Source of the DNA: Hyphomicrobium facile | GTDB lineage: Bacteria > Pseudomonadota > Alphaproteobacteria > Rhizobiales > Hyphomicrobiaceae | Direction of reading: 5' to 3' | Length of the DNA: 64,000 nt | Assembly (NCBI RefSeq): GCF_900116175.1 | Contig: NZ_FPCH01000005.1 | Coordinates: forward strand, 126,501 to 190,500 | Program-made: the position numbers and the translations under genes | Shown: positions 1 to 7,942 of the stretch, piece after piece | Numbering within the stretch: position 1 is the stretch's first letter | Layout: the number at the start of each line of letters is the position of its first letter | Notes under the pieces: generated by a model | Databases searched by the model: none | Told to the model about the DNA's origin: nothing | What the model saw: the letters and a program-made list of their open reading frames with translations, nothing else

Positions 1-60
1 CCGGCGATTGCAAATAACGATCAGCGTATTCGCCGCGATGCTTCGAGCCATTGAACGGCT

Positions 61-519
61 CTACTCGATCTTCACGATCTCGGCTTCGCCTGTGCCCGCT
101 TGAACGACGTCACCGACGCTCTTCTCCATCAGCGCCTGCGCTAATGGCGAGGTGTAGGAAATCTTGCCCTTCGCCGGGTTCGATTCATCTTCACCGACCA
201 GGCGGTATTTCTGGACGCGGCCGTCGTCCCTCTCGAGGGTCACGAGTGATCCAAACGAGACGACCGATGAGCCGGTCGGCGGGTTCTGAACCTCGGCACT
301 GCCGAGACGTTGATTCCAGTAGCGGAAATCGCGCGAAGCCCGTTGGATCGCATCCCGGTCGCCCGAACGCTGCGCCTCAGCAAGCTCCGCCTGCAGCCTT
401 CCCACCTCGGCCTCGATGTGAGCCAAGCCTTCCGGCGTTACCAGATTACGATGCTCAGAGACGAGCTTCTCGGGAAGCTCCTCTACGGCGTCCGATTCTT
501 TGACGAATGCTCTGCTCAT
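61..519 (-). CDS. GreA/GreB-family transcription elongation factor (short paralog)
   Basis: The 152-residue protein has the two-part Gre layout. An N-terminal helical region (about residues 25-75, LVTPEGLAHIEAEVGRLQ) should form the coiled coil that enters the RNA polymerase secondary channel. The C-terminal FKBP-like domain (about 83-152) contains the family signature SYTSPLAQALMEKSVGD. Gre proteins stimulate transcript cleavage by backtracked polymerase. The usual acidic tip ENAEY of GreA is not present; the equivalent stretch reads RSGDRDAIQRASRDFRY, so it may be a specialised paralog rather than the housekeeping GreA. I chose the ATG at 519 because a GGGGG ribosome site lies just before it; a longer open frame upstream crosses the divergent yjbQ-like gene. 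The divergent start at 557 is only 37 bp away. Confidence 0.85.
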   Translation of the reverse strand: MSRAFVKESDAVEELPEKLVSEHRNLVTPEGLAHIEAEVGRLQAELAEAQRSGDRDAIQRASRDFRYWNQRLGSAEVQNPPTGSSVVSFGSLVTLERDDGRVQKYRLVGEDESNPAKGKISYTSPLAQALMEKSVGDVVQAGTGEAEIVKIE

Positions 520-556
520 CCCCCTTATATAGGCTCTCTCGGAGGCAGGCACCAGA

Positions 557-976
557 ATGCGACAGCACCAGGAAACGCTGGAAATCAAAACCAATGGCCC
601 GGGCCTCGTGGAATTCACGGAGGCGGTGGTCCGGGTCGTTGAAGAGGCGGGCGTTTTGACCGGCTTGGTCCATGTTTTCTGCCGGCACACGTCGGCCTCG
701 CTGCTGATCCAGGAGAACGCCGATCCGGACGTCCAGCTCGATCTCGCGGCCTTTTTCAGGCGTCTGGTGCCGGATGGCGATCCGCTCTTCTTGCACCAGT
801 CGGAAGGTCCGGATGACATGGCGGCGCACGTTAAGAGTGCGCTAACCCAGACGACGCTCGCTATCCCCGTCGCGGATGGGCGAATGGCGCTCGGCACGTG
901 GCAAGGCATCTACCTATTCGAGCACCGCCGACGGCCGCATACCCGGCAGGTCGTCATCCACGTGCTTGGAGCGTAG
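557..976 (+). CDS. YjbQ/UPF0047 family protein
   Basis: The 139-residue product is full length for the YjbQ (UPF0047) family. Family marks are HVFCRHTSASLLIQENADPD near residues 39-58, the histidine in LFLHQSEGPDDMAAHVKSAL (about 77-96) and the C-terminal LGTWQGIYLFEHR followed by RQVVIHVLG. Members are small trimeric proteins with a conserved His/Cys pocket; a weak thiamine-phosphate synthase activity has been reported for some, but the cellular role is not settled. A strong GGAGG ribosome site sits at 541-545. It is transcribed away from the Gre-like gene, and both promoters must fit in or beyond a 37-bp gap. Confidence 0.9.
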   Translation: MRQHQETLEIKTNGPGLVEFTEAVVRVVEEAGVLTGLVHVFCRHTSASLLIQENADPDVQLDLAAFFRRLVPDGDPLFLHQSEGPDDMAAHVKSALTQTTLAIPVADGRMALGTWQGIYLFEHRRRPHTRQVVIHVLGA

Positions 977-1014
977 CGGACACGCTTTTCGCGCCCCTCA
1001 CCCGAGGCGATCGA

Positions 1015-1635
1015 TCAATCGAGACGATAATTGAAGCTAACCGACACGCGCTCGTCCTTGGCGTGATTGACGGGCACCTCGTGGCGGAGCCAGCTTTCCC
1101 AGAGCAACAGTGTCCCCGTGGCCGGGGCGAGCGCGACAAACGTCTTGTTCTTCTCTTTTGCCGATGGCTTGCGCGTGGGCGCGGCCATCATCATTGGCAA
1201 CCGCGGATCTTCATATTTGATCGCGCTCGCGTCCTTGGGGACGGCGAGGTAAAGCGTGCCGCTGATCACCGAATGCGGGTGGATGTGCGCGGTGTGAAAG
1301 CCGCCCGGCTTCAGGACGTTGATCCATAGGCTGTCGAGGGCGAGGCGCTTTCCCGTCAGCTCGAATTCGAGCGTTTTCGCGAAGGCGCTCGCATGCCGAT
1401 CCAACACCCTGACGAGATCGGCGAATGCCGGGTGCCTGTCTGGCAGGTCGTTTAGCGAAGCATAAGATGTATATCCCGCATAGTCGTTGGCCTTCGACCA
1501 TGCCTGCCCTGCCCGGTCTTGGGTGGAGATTTCGCGCGCCGCCTCCCCAAGTTCTTGGATGAGCGACGATGTTGGGCCGCGCTGGAGCTCTTCCCGGTAG
1601 ATCTGGGTGACGAAAAGCTCTTGAAGGCGCGCCAT
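1015..1635 (-). CDS. Putative 2OG-Fe(II) oxygenase (TIGR02466-like)
   Basis: The 206-residue protein resembles the TIGR02466 family of putative 2-oxoglutarate/iron oxygenases. Visible marks are a histidine-rich strand, FHTAHIHPHSVISGTLYLAVP (about residues 126-146, quoted here only by key residues H, H, H and SG), which would supply iron ligands. Near the C-terminus LLLWESWLRHEVPVNH precedes RVSVSFNYRLD, where the last His and Arg fit the distal iron ligand and the 2-oxoglutarate anchor. The substrate is unknown. I chose the ATG at 1635, which has a GGGGAG ribosome site; the open frame extends 21 codons further upstream without a better site. It converges on the yjbQ-like gene with a 38-bp gap. 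Confidence 0.75.
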   Translation of the reverse strand: MARLQELFVTQIYREELQRGPTSSLIQELGEAAREISTQDRAGQAWSKANDYAGYTSYASLNDLPDRHPAFADLVRVLDRHASAFAKTLEFELTGKRLALDSLWINVLKPGGFHTAHIHPHSVISGTLYLAVPKDASAIKYEDPRLPMMMAAPTRKPSAKEKNKTFVALAPATGTLLLWESWLRHEVPVNHAKDERVSVSFNYRLD

Positions 1636-1767
1636 TGACTTCTCCCCGCTGCGCAATCGAAGGTGAAATGTCGCGTTTACCCCAGCACGCTTGCGCATGG
1701 AAGGGCCGGTTCCGACCTGCTAAACACCGCGGCAAATCAATCGTAGAGCCTTCCGGAGAGACAACCG

Positions 1768-2202
1768 ATGTCCGACACTTCGCCTGAATCGCAAGCACGC
1801 GCCGCAACGGCTGCCCTGATCCGCGACTACTACGCGGCGTTCAATCGCGGCGATACCGACACCATGCTGGACTTCCTGACCGACGACGTGATTCACGACG
1901 TCAACCAGGGTGAGCGGCGCCAGGGCAAAGAGAAGTTCCGCGCCTTCAACGCGCGCATGACACACAATTACAAGGAAGAGCTGAAGGACATCGTCGTCCT
2001 CGTCTCCAAGGACGCGACGCGCGCGGCCGCCGAATTCAACGTGCATGGAACTTACAAGAACACGGAAGAGGGTTTGCCGGACGCCGTTGGCCAGAAATAC
2101 GTTCTGCCGGCGGGCACGTTCTTCGCGATCCGCGACGGCAAGATCGCCCGCGTCACCACCTATTACAATCTGACGGATTGGATCGCGCAGGTCGCGGGCT
2201 GA
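1768..2202 (+). CDS. SnoaL/ketosteroid-isomerase-like (NTF2 fold) protein
   Basis: The 144-residue protein matches the cone-shaped NTF2/SnoaL fold: an N-terminal helix with the typical YYAAFNRGDTDTMLDFLTDD (about residues 26-45), followed by strands with VLPAGTFFAIRDGKIARVTT and a final YYNLTDWI. SnoaL-like proteins bind or isomerise small hydrophobic molecules; nothing in the sequence fixes the ligand. A GGAGAG ribosome site precedes the ATG. The GNAT gene starts 14 bp after the stop and the nitrilase-like gene follows with an overlap, so the three probably form one transcript. Confidence 0.8.
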   Translation: MSDTSPESQARAATAALIRDYYAAFNRGDTDTMLDFLTDDVIHDVNQGERRQGKEKFRAFNARMTHNYKEELKDIVVLVSKDATRAAAEFNVHGTYKNTEEGLPDAVGQKYVLPAGTFFAIRDGKIARVTTYYNLTDWIAQVAG

Positions 2203-2216
2203 GGAATCGACGAGAC

Positions 2217-2831
2217 ATGACGACTGCCGCAGGCGACAAGAAAAAACTCGACGTCAAATCGGTTACCGGGGAGGACATTCTCAAGGTCCTTCCCGATCTC
2301 AGCCGCCTGCGGATGATCGTCTTTCGCGATTGGCCGTATCTCTACGAGGGCACGCTCGAATACGAACAAAAGTATCTCGAGAAGTTCGCCAAGTCCAAAG
2401 GGGCCGTCGTCATCGCGGCCTATGATGGAGACCAGATGGTCGGCGCCTCGACCGGTGCGCCGATGATCGAGCACGCGGACGAATTCGGCGAGCCCTTCAG
2501 AAAAGCCGGCTACGACATCACGAAGATCTTCTATTGCGGCGAGAGCGTGCTGTTGAAGAGCCACCGTGGCCATGGACTGGGGCACGCTTTCTTCGATGGC
2601 CGTGAGGCTCAGGCGAAGAAGCTCGGCGGGTTCACCCATTCGACATTCTGCCGCGTCGTTCGGCCTGACGATCACCCGTTGAAGCCGGCGGATTATGCCC
2701 CACTTGATCCGTTCTGGCGCAAGCGCGGATATGCTCCTGTCGACGGGATCATCGCAACGTACGACTGGCAAGACATCGATCAACCCGGCGAGACGTCCCA
2801 CAAGATGCAGTTCTGGATGAAGACCCTCTGA
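2217..2831 (+). CDS. GNAT-family acetyltransferase (YhcX-type partner)
   Basis: The 204-residue protein reads as a GNAT acetyltransferase. The N-terminal stretch RMIVFRDWPYLYEGTLEYEQ (about 31-50) is characteristic of the acetyltransferase half of proteins in which a GNAT domain is fused to a carbon-nitrogen hydrolase, such as Bacillus YhcX. The acetyl-CoA loop is represented by SHRGHGLGHAFFDGREAQA (about 117-135). The next gene is such a hydrolase and overlaps by one base (TGA/ATG at 2829-2833), so this looks like a split version of that fusion. I chose the ATG at 2217; the frame is open 13 codons further up inside the previous gene, but there is no reason to prefer that start. Substrate unknown. 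Confidence 0.8.
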   Translation: MTTAAGDKKKLDVKSVTGEDILKVLPDLSRLRMIVFRDWPYLYEGTLEYEQKYLEKFAKSKGAVVIAAYDGDQMVGASTGAPMIEHADEFGEPFRKAGYDITKIFYCGESVLLKSHRGHGLGHAFFDGREAQAKKLGGFTHSTFCRVVRPDDHPLKPADYAPLDPFWRKRGYAPVDGIIATYDWQDIDQPGETSHKMQFWMKTL

Positions 2832-3739
2832 TGACCCCGAAGCATCTTAAAGTTGCGAGCTCGCAATATCCGATCGGCCAGCCGAAGACGCTTGCCGAAT
2901 GGGAGAAGAAGATCGCGCTGTGGGTGAAAAACGGCGCGGCCACCGGCGCGGAGCTTCTCGTATTCCCGGAATACGCGGCAATCGAGCAGGCTGCCTGCTT
3001 TGGCCCCGAGATCTACGAAGATTTGCAGGCGACGCTTACGAAAGTGGCGGAGCTGAAAGAGAGCCGCGTCCAGTTCCATCTGGAGCTCGCGGCGAAGCAT
3101 AACGTGCATATCCTCGTTGGTTCGGGACCGACGAAGAAGATCGATGGCCGCTTCGTCAACGCCGCCCAGCTCGTTACGCCCAAAGGCTCAGTCGGCGAGC
3201 AGGAAAAGCTCGTGATGACGCCGTTCGAGCATGGTTGGGGCGTCACCGCAGGCGGCCCGGTGCGCGTGTTCTCGACATCGCTCGGCACCATCGGCGTCGC
3301 GATCTGTTATGACAGCGAATTCCCCCTCATCACGCGCGCAATGGCGGAAGCGGGAGCGGAAGTGTTGCTCGTTCCCTCATGCACGGAGCGGGTCTCCGGA
3401 TATCACCGCGTTCGCACCGGCTCGATGGCGCGCGCGCTCGAGAATACGATTGCCGCCGTCCAGAGCCCGACCGTCGGCGACGCGCCTTGGTCGCCCGCGG
3501 TCGACTTCAATGCCGGCGCGGCAGGCATTTATGTGCCCTCCGAACATGGCGTATCGGATACCGGCGTGCTCGCCGAAGGCACATTGAACGCCGCTGAGTG
3601 GGTGACGGCCAGCATCGATCTCACCCGTCTCGCGCGCGTTCGCGAGACAGGCGAGATGCACAACTACGGCGACTGGTTGAAGCAGCCCGGCGGCGGAACG
3701 ACGGCGAAGGTCGACGTCGAAATCGTCAAACTGATCTGA
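2831..3739 (+). CDS. Carbon-nitrogen hydrolase (nitrilase superfamily), YhcX-like half
   Basis: The 302-residue protein carries the complete nitrilase-superfamily triad: Glu in LLVFPEYAAIEQA (about residue 42), Lys in GEQEKLVMTPFEHGWG (about 131), and Cys in GVAICYDSEFP (about 165). These enzymes cleave non-peptide C-N bonds of amides or carbamoyl compounds in the cytoplasm. It overlaps the GNAT stop by one base, so translational coupling is likely, and the pairing mirrors known GNAT-nitrilase fusions. The downstream gene is convergent, 12 bp away. The actual amide is not known. Confidence 0.88.
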   Translation: MTPKHLKVASSQYPIGQPKTLAEWEKKIALWVKNGAATGAELLVFPEYAAIEQAACFGPEIYEDLQATLTKVAELKESRVQFHLELAAKHNVHILVGSGPTKKIDGRFVNAAQLVTPKGSVGEQEKLVMTPFEHGWGVTAGGPVRVFSTSLGTIGVAICYDSEFPLITRAMAEAGAEVLLVPSCTERVSGYHRVRTGSMARALENTIAAVQSPTVGDAPWSPAVDFNAGAAGIYVPSEHGVSDTGVLAEGTLNAAEWVTASIDLTRLARVRETGEMHNYGDWLKQPGGGTTAKVDVEIVKLI

Positions 3740-3751
3740 TGGCGGTGGGCG

Positions 3752-4480
3752 CTACTTCAGCGCCCAGGTGACAGTCACGCGGGCCTCGAGCGTGCTCGTT
3801 CCGGCTTCGATCGGAACGGACATTTCGGCCTTTGCCAATCGCGGGGCGTAGGTCACAGGGCCGGTCGCCTGCGTTTCTTCCGATATCTGCAAGACGTTGC
3901 CGACTTCGGCTCCGGCGGCTGCGGCGAGAAGCTTGGCGCGCCGCAATGCGTTCGCGATGGCTTCCTTGCGGGCATCGTCCTTCAGCGTATCCTCTTTGGA
4001 AACCACGAACGACAATCCCTGAATTTGGTTGGCGCCTGCGCTTACGATCTCGTCGAGGACCTCGCCCAGTTTATCAAGAACGCGAACGTACACGACGACC
4101 TGATTGGTGACGCGATATCCCCTGAGCTGCGGCGGTTGTCCGTCCTTGGAATAATCCATCACCGGCTCGACGTTGAAAGCTGCGGTCTGGATATCCTTCG
4201 GGTTGATGCCTTTCGCTTTGAGCTCCGAGATGACCTTGCTCATCGTCTCGCTGTTGCCGGTCAAAGCTTCGCGCGCGGTCTTGGCTTCCGTCGTGACGCC
4301 TGAGGTGATGCGAGCGCTGTCGGGTTCGGCCTCGGCGGTGCCGGTTGCGGAGACCGTGATCGAGCGTTCGATAGGCATCTGCTGGGCCTGCAATCCTGTT
4401 GCCTGTGCCATGAGGAAACCCGTCACGACGGCGCCCGAGAGCGCCGAAACGAGAAATCGAGAACGCAGAGCTGTTGGCAT
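3752..4480 (-). CDS. SIMPL-domain (DUF541) periplasmic protein
   Basis: The 242-residue protein starts with a signal peptide (MPTALRSRF then a hydrophobic run ending at LQAQQMP). The remainder is a SIMPL/DUF541 domain: ITVSATGTAEAEPDSARITSG (key residues G-x-G-x and P-D near 40-60), a long variable middle, and the closing LEARVTVTWALK. SIMPL proteins form large periplasmic ring assemblies in some species, and the E. coli member YggE lowers oxidative stress. The chosen ATG at 4480 has a GAGGAG ribosome site; a 28-codon upstream extension lacks one and would bury the signal peptide. Confidence 0.88.
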   Translation of the reverse strand: MPTALRSRFLVSALSGAVVTGFLMAQATGLQAQQMPIERSITVSATGTAEAEPDSARITSGVTTEAKTAREALTGNSETMSKVISELKAKGINPKDIQTAAFNVEPVMDYSKDGQPPQLRGYRVTNQVVVYVRVLDKLGEVLDEIVSAGANQIQGLSFVVSKEDTLKDDARKEAIANALRRAKLLAAAAGAEVGNVLQISEETQATGPVTYAPRLAKAEMSVPIEAGTSTLEARVTVTWALK

Positions 4481-4672
4481 GTTGGTCTCCTCACCTTTTC
4501 CCTGGTCGCTATAAGCGGTTCGCGGGCAAAAGAGGGCAAAATCCTGTATTTCAGCTGAACGCACGGCATTTAGCGCCGGTATGCGCTCTTGGGTTGTCTT
4601 GCGACCTTCGGTTCTCCTGATATAGCATTCACGTCAGGCAGCATGAACTCCCGAAGGCACTGAGACCAAGGA

Positions 4673-5437
4673 ATGACTGAAACGCATCTTCGCGAGCGCG
4701 CCGCAAACAAGGCTGACGATTCAGACATTCGTCATTTCTTCGCAACGGACTTTCTCGTCGTCGGATTTTTCACTCCGAACTACGAGCCGGCCGCACGGGC
4801 CTTTGCGCAAAACCTCGCCGAGCATCAAATCTCGCATCACCTTTACGCGCGTCCGATCGTCGAAGGCGACTGGTACTCGCAGACCCGTCAGAAGCCGACT
4901 GTCCTGGCTCACGCCCGTCGCGATTATCCAGATGAAAATCTCATTTTCATGGATGTCGATTGCCGGGTCCGCGGTGATATCAGCGGGATACTGAACACGC
5001 GTGGTGACGTCGTCATGCGAACGAAGGGCACCGCAAAAGGAACGCAGCGCGCGCTGAAACCGACGACTCGCGTCCTGCTCCTTCGCCCGACGCCAGGGGC
5101 TGACGCCTTCGTTGCCGGATGGGAAGCCACGTGCCGCAGCGCGGGCCCCGGCCAATCAGCGGAATTCATGCTGATCCATGCGATGTCGGATAGTCCTGAG
5201 ATTTACTCTGTCGGAACGCTGCCGATCAGGCTTGCAGGCATAGAACTGCACGATGCTCTTCCCGACGCCGTCATCGTGCACGACAGCATTCGCGACCCGA
5301 CGCGTCGCGCCTGGGCGCTCCGCCGGGCCTTGCAGAAATATTTCCGCGCGGGACGTAACGCGGCTTTTCGTTTGGCGACCGGCAAAACCTATGATGAATT
5401 CCATGGCAAGCGCCGCGGGGGGCAGAAAATCCAGTAA
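4673..5437 (+). CDS. Nucleotide-diphospho-sugar transferase-like protein (GT-A type)
   Basis: The 254-residue protein has no signal peptide and looks like a small GT-A glycosyltransferase. A strand-turn IFMDVDCRVRGDI (about residues 91-103) provides the DxD metal/nucleotide-sugar motif. The N-terminal VVGFFTPNYEPAARAFAQNL fits the first nucleotide-binding strand, and PIVEGDWYSQTRQKPTVLAHA resembles the acceptor-side segment of putative nucleotide-diphospho-sugar transferases. The C-terminus is basic. It stands alone, 84 bp before the tRNA gene, so context gives no acceptor. The family call is moderately sure; the donor sugar cannot be read. Confidence 0.6.
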   Translation: MTETHLRERAANKADDSDIRHFFATDFLVVGFFTPNYEPAARAFAQNLAEHQISHHLYARPIVEGDWYSQTRQKPTVLAHARRDYPDENLIFMDVDCRVRGDISGILNTRGDVVMRTKGTAKGTQRALKPTTRVLLLRPTPGADAFVAGWEATCRSAGPGQSAEFMLIHAMSDSPEIYSVGTLPIRLAGIELHDALPDAVIVHDSIRDPTRRAWALRRALQKYFRAGRNAAFRLATGKTYDEFHGKRRGGQKIQ

Positions 5438-5521
5438 AGTTGCGTCGGCGACAGAATGCCAACGCAGAATCGCCAGCCGGCACTGGTCCTTCTGCGAACA
5501 TCTGTTAAGAGAAGCGCGCGC

Positions 5522-5597
5522 GGGCCCGTAGCTCAATGGTTAGAGCTGACGGCTCATAACCGTCTGGTTCCAGGTTCGAGTCCTGGCGGGCCCACCA
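5522..5597 (+). tRNA. tRNA with CAU anticodon (probably tRNA-Ile2, else elongator tRNA-Met)
   Basis: A complete cloverleaf can be drawn. The acceptor stem GGGCCCG (5522-5528) pairs with CGGGCCC (5587-5593), followed by discriminator A and an encoded CCA. The D arm is AGCTCAATGGTTAGAGCT, the anticodon arm GACGG-CTCATAA-CCGTC has anticodon CAT, and the T arm is CCAGG-TTCGAGT-CCTGG. The short D loop and the GGGCCC acceptor resemble the lysidine-type tRNA-Ile2 more than typical elongator tRNA-Met; this is judged by eye and would need an identity-element check. The 3' half is duplicated in damaged form at 18572-18613. Confidence 0.92.
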
Positions 5598-5598
5598 A
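5556..5598 (+). repeat. Direct repeat, tRNA-side copy (candidate attachment site)
   Basis: This is the 43-bp anticodon-loop-to-CCA part of the tRNA that recurs at 18572-18613 on the same strand. The two copies differ at three substitutions and one deleted C. Tyrosine-recombinase islands commonly use exactly this part of a tRNA as attB and leave a displaced copy at the far end. No integrase gene remains between the copies. Confidence 0.65.
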
Positions 5599-5715
5599 TG
5601 AAATCAACAACTTAACTCAAGTTCTGGCGCTCGTTGCTGCCTAATATGCGCTGGTGATCTTCGCATCGCTTATGGCGCGCTCGATCGCGGTGATCGATGC
5701 AGATGCCCAAAGTGA

Positions 5716-5814
5716 CAGGCCGGACTGACGATCATCGATCTGGCTCAAGCTGCGGGGGTCACTGAGCGCACAATTCGAAGGATCGAGGCTTGCCATTCAG
5801 AGTTAGTCCGCTGA
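5716..5814 (+). pseudogene. Relic of a helix-turn-helix (XRE-like) regulator
   Basis: A short open stretch between in-frame stops at 5713-5715 and 5812-5814 reads QAGLTIIDLAQAAGVTERTI followed by RRIEA. This is the recognisable helix 2-turn-helix 3 of an XRE/Cro-type DNA-binding domain (pattern LA..AGV...TI.RIE). No start codon, ribosome site or remainder of the protein is visible on either side. It lies about 120 bp inside the tRNA-side boundary of the putative island, where integrase/regulator genes normally sit. The rest of 5598-5999 shows no other gene. Confidence 0.5.
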
Positions 5815-5999
5815 CCGTACAAAAGCGGACTTCATGCAAATCGGTTTATGGCGCTTCTGACGCGGAACTGACCTTAGCGTCGGAGCGTGGGACGATGTGC
5901 ACTGTCGTTATTCGTGATCAATCTGGGGGCGCCCCTTCTTACCCCTTCCTCCGGAGGAATTTTTACCTGGGCCGTTCTCGGTGCTCTTCGGTACGGTGA

Positions 6000-7130
6000 C
6001 TATGCGGATCGCTGCCAATCTTCGATGATCAGCTTGTACATCGCGCACGCCTCTTCGATCCTGTCTACGCTGCACCATTCGTCCGTCTGGTGCGCCAGAG
6101 AAGGTTCGCCTGGGCCGAGCAGGATCGTCGGCGCCAAGTCGAAGGCTTCGCGCAGTATCGCGCCATCGGTAAAGAAGGTTGCAGCGCTCGGCTTTTGACT
6201 TGCGCCCGTCACCGATTCAACGAGTTGCTCGACGCGCTTGACCCAAGGATCGTCGATATCGGTCGCCAAGCTCGGGACGGAGAGCTGCTGCGAAATATCG
6301 ATGTCGGGGCCGATCGCGCTCGCAATCTGTTTCAGAATGCGATCCGTGCTCCTTGGCCATACCGTTCTGAGATCCAGCATGAGGCTGGCGGTATCGGGAA
6401 CCGAATTGACGTTCTGTCCTCCGGTGATCGTACCGACGTTGAGGCTCGGGACACCGAGAAGCGGGTGCGGGTCCTCCGAAAATCTGAAGGCTCGGATGAT
6501 CCTCACCGCATCCGCGAGTTTGTAAATAGCATTGACGCCCAAATCGGGCATCGAGCCATGAGCGGTTCTGCCCTTGGCGCTGAGGCGGGCCCAGGTCGCG
6601 CCCTTGTGTCCATGCATCACGGCGTTCGCCGTCGGTTCGGCGACGACGAATGCGCCGATTTTCCCGTATTTCCCGCGGCTCTCGGCGATTGCAGCCGCGC
6701 CCTGGCAGCCGGTTTCCTCAGACGCGCTCAGCATGAGGACGATATCGGCGACACGTTCCGTGGCGCCGGCGTAAGTCTCAGCCGCCACGATAAAGGCGGC
6801 GATGCCCCCCTTCATGTCGGTTGTTCCGCGACCCGATATCCGGCCGTCGTGAATTTCTCCGGCGAGCGGCGGTCGCGTCCAGCTCTCGGCGCCCAGTGGC
6901 ACTGTGTCGAGGTGTCCGCTGAAGCATAACGCCGGTTTGCACGACGTGCCGCGCAGACGCGCGACGAGGTTGGGACGGCCGGGCGCAATTTCGCTGAGCT
7001 CTATCTCGAAGCCGGATTTAGCGAGGCGCTCAGCGAGAAGCCGCGCGCAGGCTTCTTCTTGTCCGGGCGGATTGACGGTGTCCACCCGAACCAGATCCTG
7101 GGTCAGTTGGACAGCCGGATGGGATGACAT
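6000..7130 (-). CDS. M20-family amidohydrolase (ArgE/DapE-like deacylase)
   Basis: The 376-residue protein is a complete M20 metallo-amidohydrolase. Zinc and catalytic residues are present in order: His and Asp in FSGHLDTVPLG (about 74-84), Asp in GRGTTDMKGGIAAF (about 103), the Glu pair in ASEETGCQGA (about 135), Glu in VVAEPTANAV (about 162), and the C-terminal His in EPSLAHQTDEWC (about 347). A dimerisation insert (about 180-290) is also present. Relatives remove acyl groups from ornithine or diaminopimelate; here the position 14 bp after an ABC ATPase makes it the last gene of a catabolic operon, probably cleaving an acyl or carbamoyl amide of the imported compound. Substrate is inferred only. 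Confidence 0.85.
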   Translation of the reverse strand: MSSHPAVQLTQDLVRVDTVNPPGQEEACARLLAERLAKSGFEIELSEIAPGRPNLVARLRGTSCKPALCFSGHLDTVPLGAESWTRPPLAGEIHDGRISGRGTTDMKGGIAAFIVAAETYAGATERVADIVLMLSASEETGCQGAAAIAESRGKYGKIGAFVVAEPTANAVMHGHKGATWARLSAKGRTAHGSMPDLGVNAIYKLADAVRIIRAFRFSEDPHPLLGVPSLNVGTITGGQNVNSVPDTASLMLDLRTVWPRSTDRILKQIASAIGPDIDISQQLSVPSLATDIDDPWVKRVEQLVESVTGASQKPSAATFFTDGAILREAFDLAPTILLGPGEPSLAHQTDEWCSVDRIEEACAMYKLIIEDWQRSA

Positions 7131-7144
7131 GGGTGAGGCCTAAC

Positions 7145-7942
7145 TCAGATGGATTTGAAAACTTCTATGAGGCGCCGCTTGTTTTGCACGAATGCATCCG
7201 ACACCTTGGTTGCGGCATCGCGCGGATATGGCAGCTCTATTTTGAACTCGTGAGCGACGCGGCCCGGCCTTGCCGCCATGATGCCGATCGTCTCCGACAG
7301 CAATATCGCTTCCTCGATATCGTGCGTGATGAACAAGACAGTCATGAACTCTTTGTTCCTGACGTTGAGCAAAAGCTCTTGCATTTGCTCCCGCGTTTCC
7401 GCATCGAGCGCGCCGAATGGCTCGTCCATCAGCAGGACGGCAGGTTTGTTCGCGAGCGCGCGAGCCAAGGCAACGCGTTGGCGCATGCCGCCCGAGAGTT
7501 CCTTCGGATAGGCATCGACGAACGCCGAGAGCTTGACGAGCTCGACGTAGTGCTGAGCGGCTTCTCTGCGCTCCTTCTTGCCCATGCCGCCCATCCGCAT
7601 TCCGAATGCGACGTTCTCGATTACGCTCAGCCACGGGAACAGCGTGTAGCTTTGAAAGACCATGCCGCGATCGGGGCCAGGGCTCCGCCGCACGACACCA
7701 TCGACGGCCACGACGCCGCTGGTCGCTTGGTCGAGGCCGGCCACGATATTCAGAAGGGTCGACTTTCCGCAGCCTGAGTGACCGATGATGGAATAGAAGC
7801 CGCCGCTCGGTACATCGAAAGAAACGCCTTTCAGTGCCTCGACGATTTTGCCGCGCGTTTCGAAGCGCCGGCTGATGTCGCGAACCGAGAGCTTGGCGAC
7901 GCTTTCCGTGGATGTTGCATTTGCTCTTGCGGAAAGGTTCAT
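7145..7942 (-). CDS. ABC transporter ATPase, TauB/SsuB type
   Basis: The 265-residue protein has all ATPase motifs: Walker A GHSGCGKSTLL (about 54-64), the Q-loop in GMVFQSYTLFPWLSV, signature LSGGMRQRVALARAL (about 149-163), Walker B VLLMDEPFGALD (about 170-181) and the H-loop in VLFITHDIEEA. It belongs to the nitrate/sulfonate/taurine class of importers. Its start overlaps the permease stop by four bases (ATGA at 7939-7942), so the two are translationally coupled. It should energise uptake of the substrate of the operon at the inner membrane. Confidence 0.93.
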   Translation of the reverse strand: MNLSARANATSTESVAKLSVRDISRRFETRGKIVEALKGVSFDVPSGGFYSIIGHSGCGKSTLLNIVAGLDQATSGVVAVDGVVRRSPGPDRGMVFQSYTLFPWLSVIENVAFGMRMGGMGKKERREAAQHYVELVKLSAFVDAYPKELSGGMRQRVALARALANKPAVLLMDEPFGALDAETREQMQELLLNVRNKEFMTVLFITHDIEEAILLSETIGIMAARPGRVAHEFKIELPYPRDAATKVSDAFVQNKRRLIEVFKSI

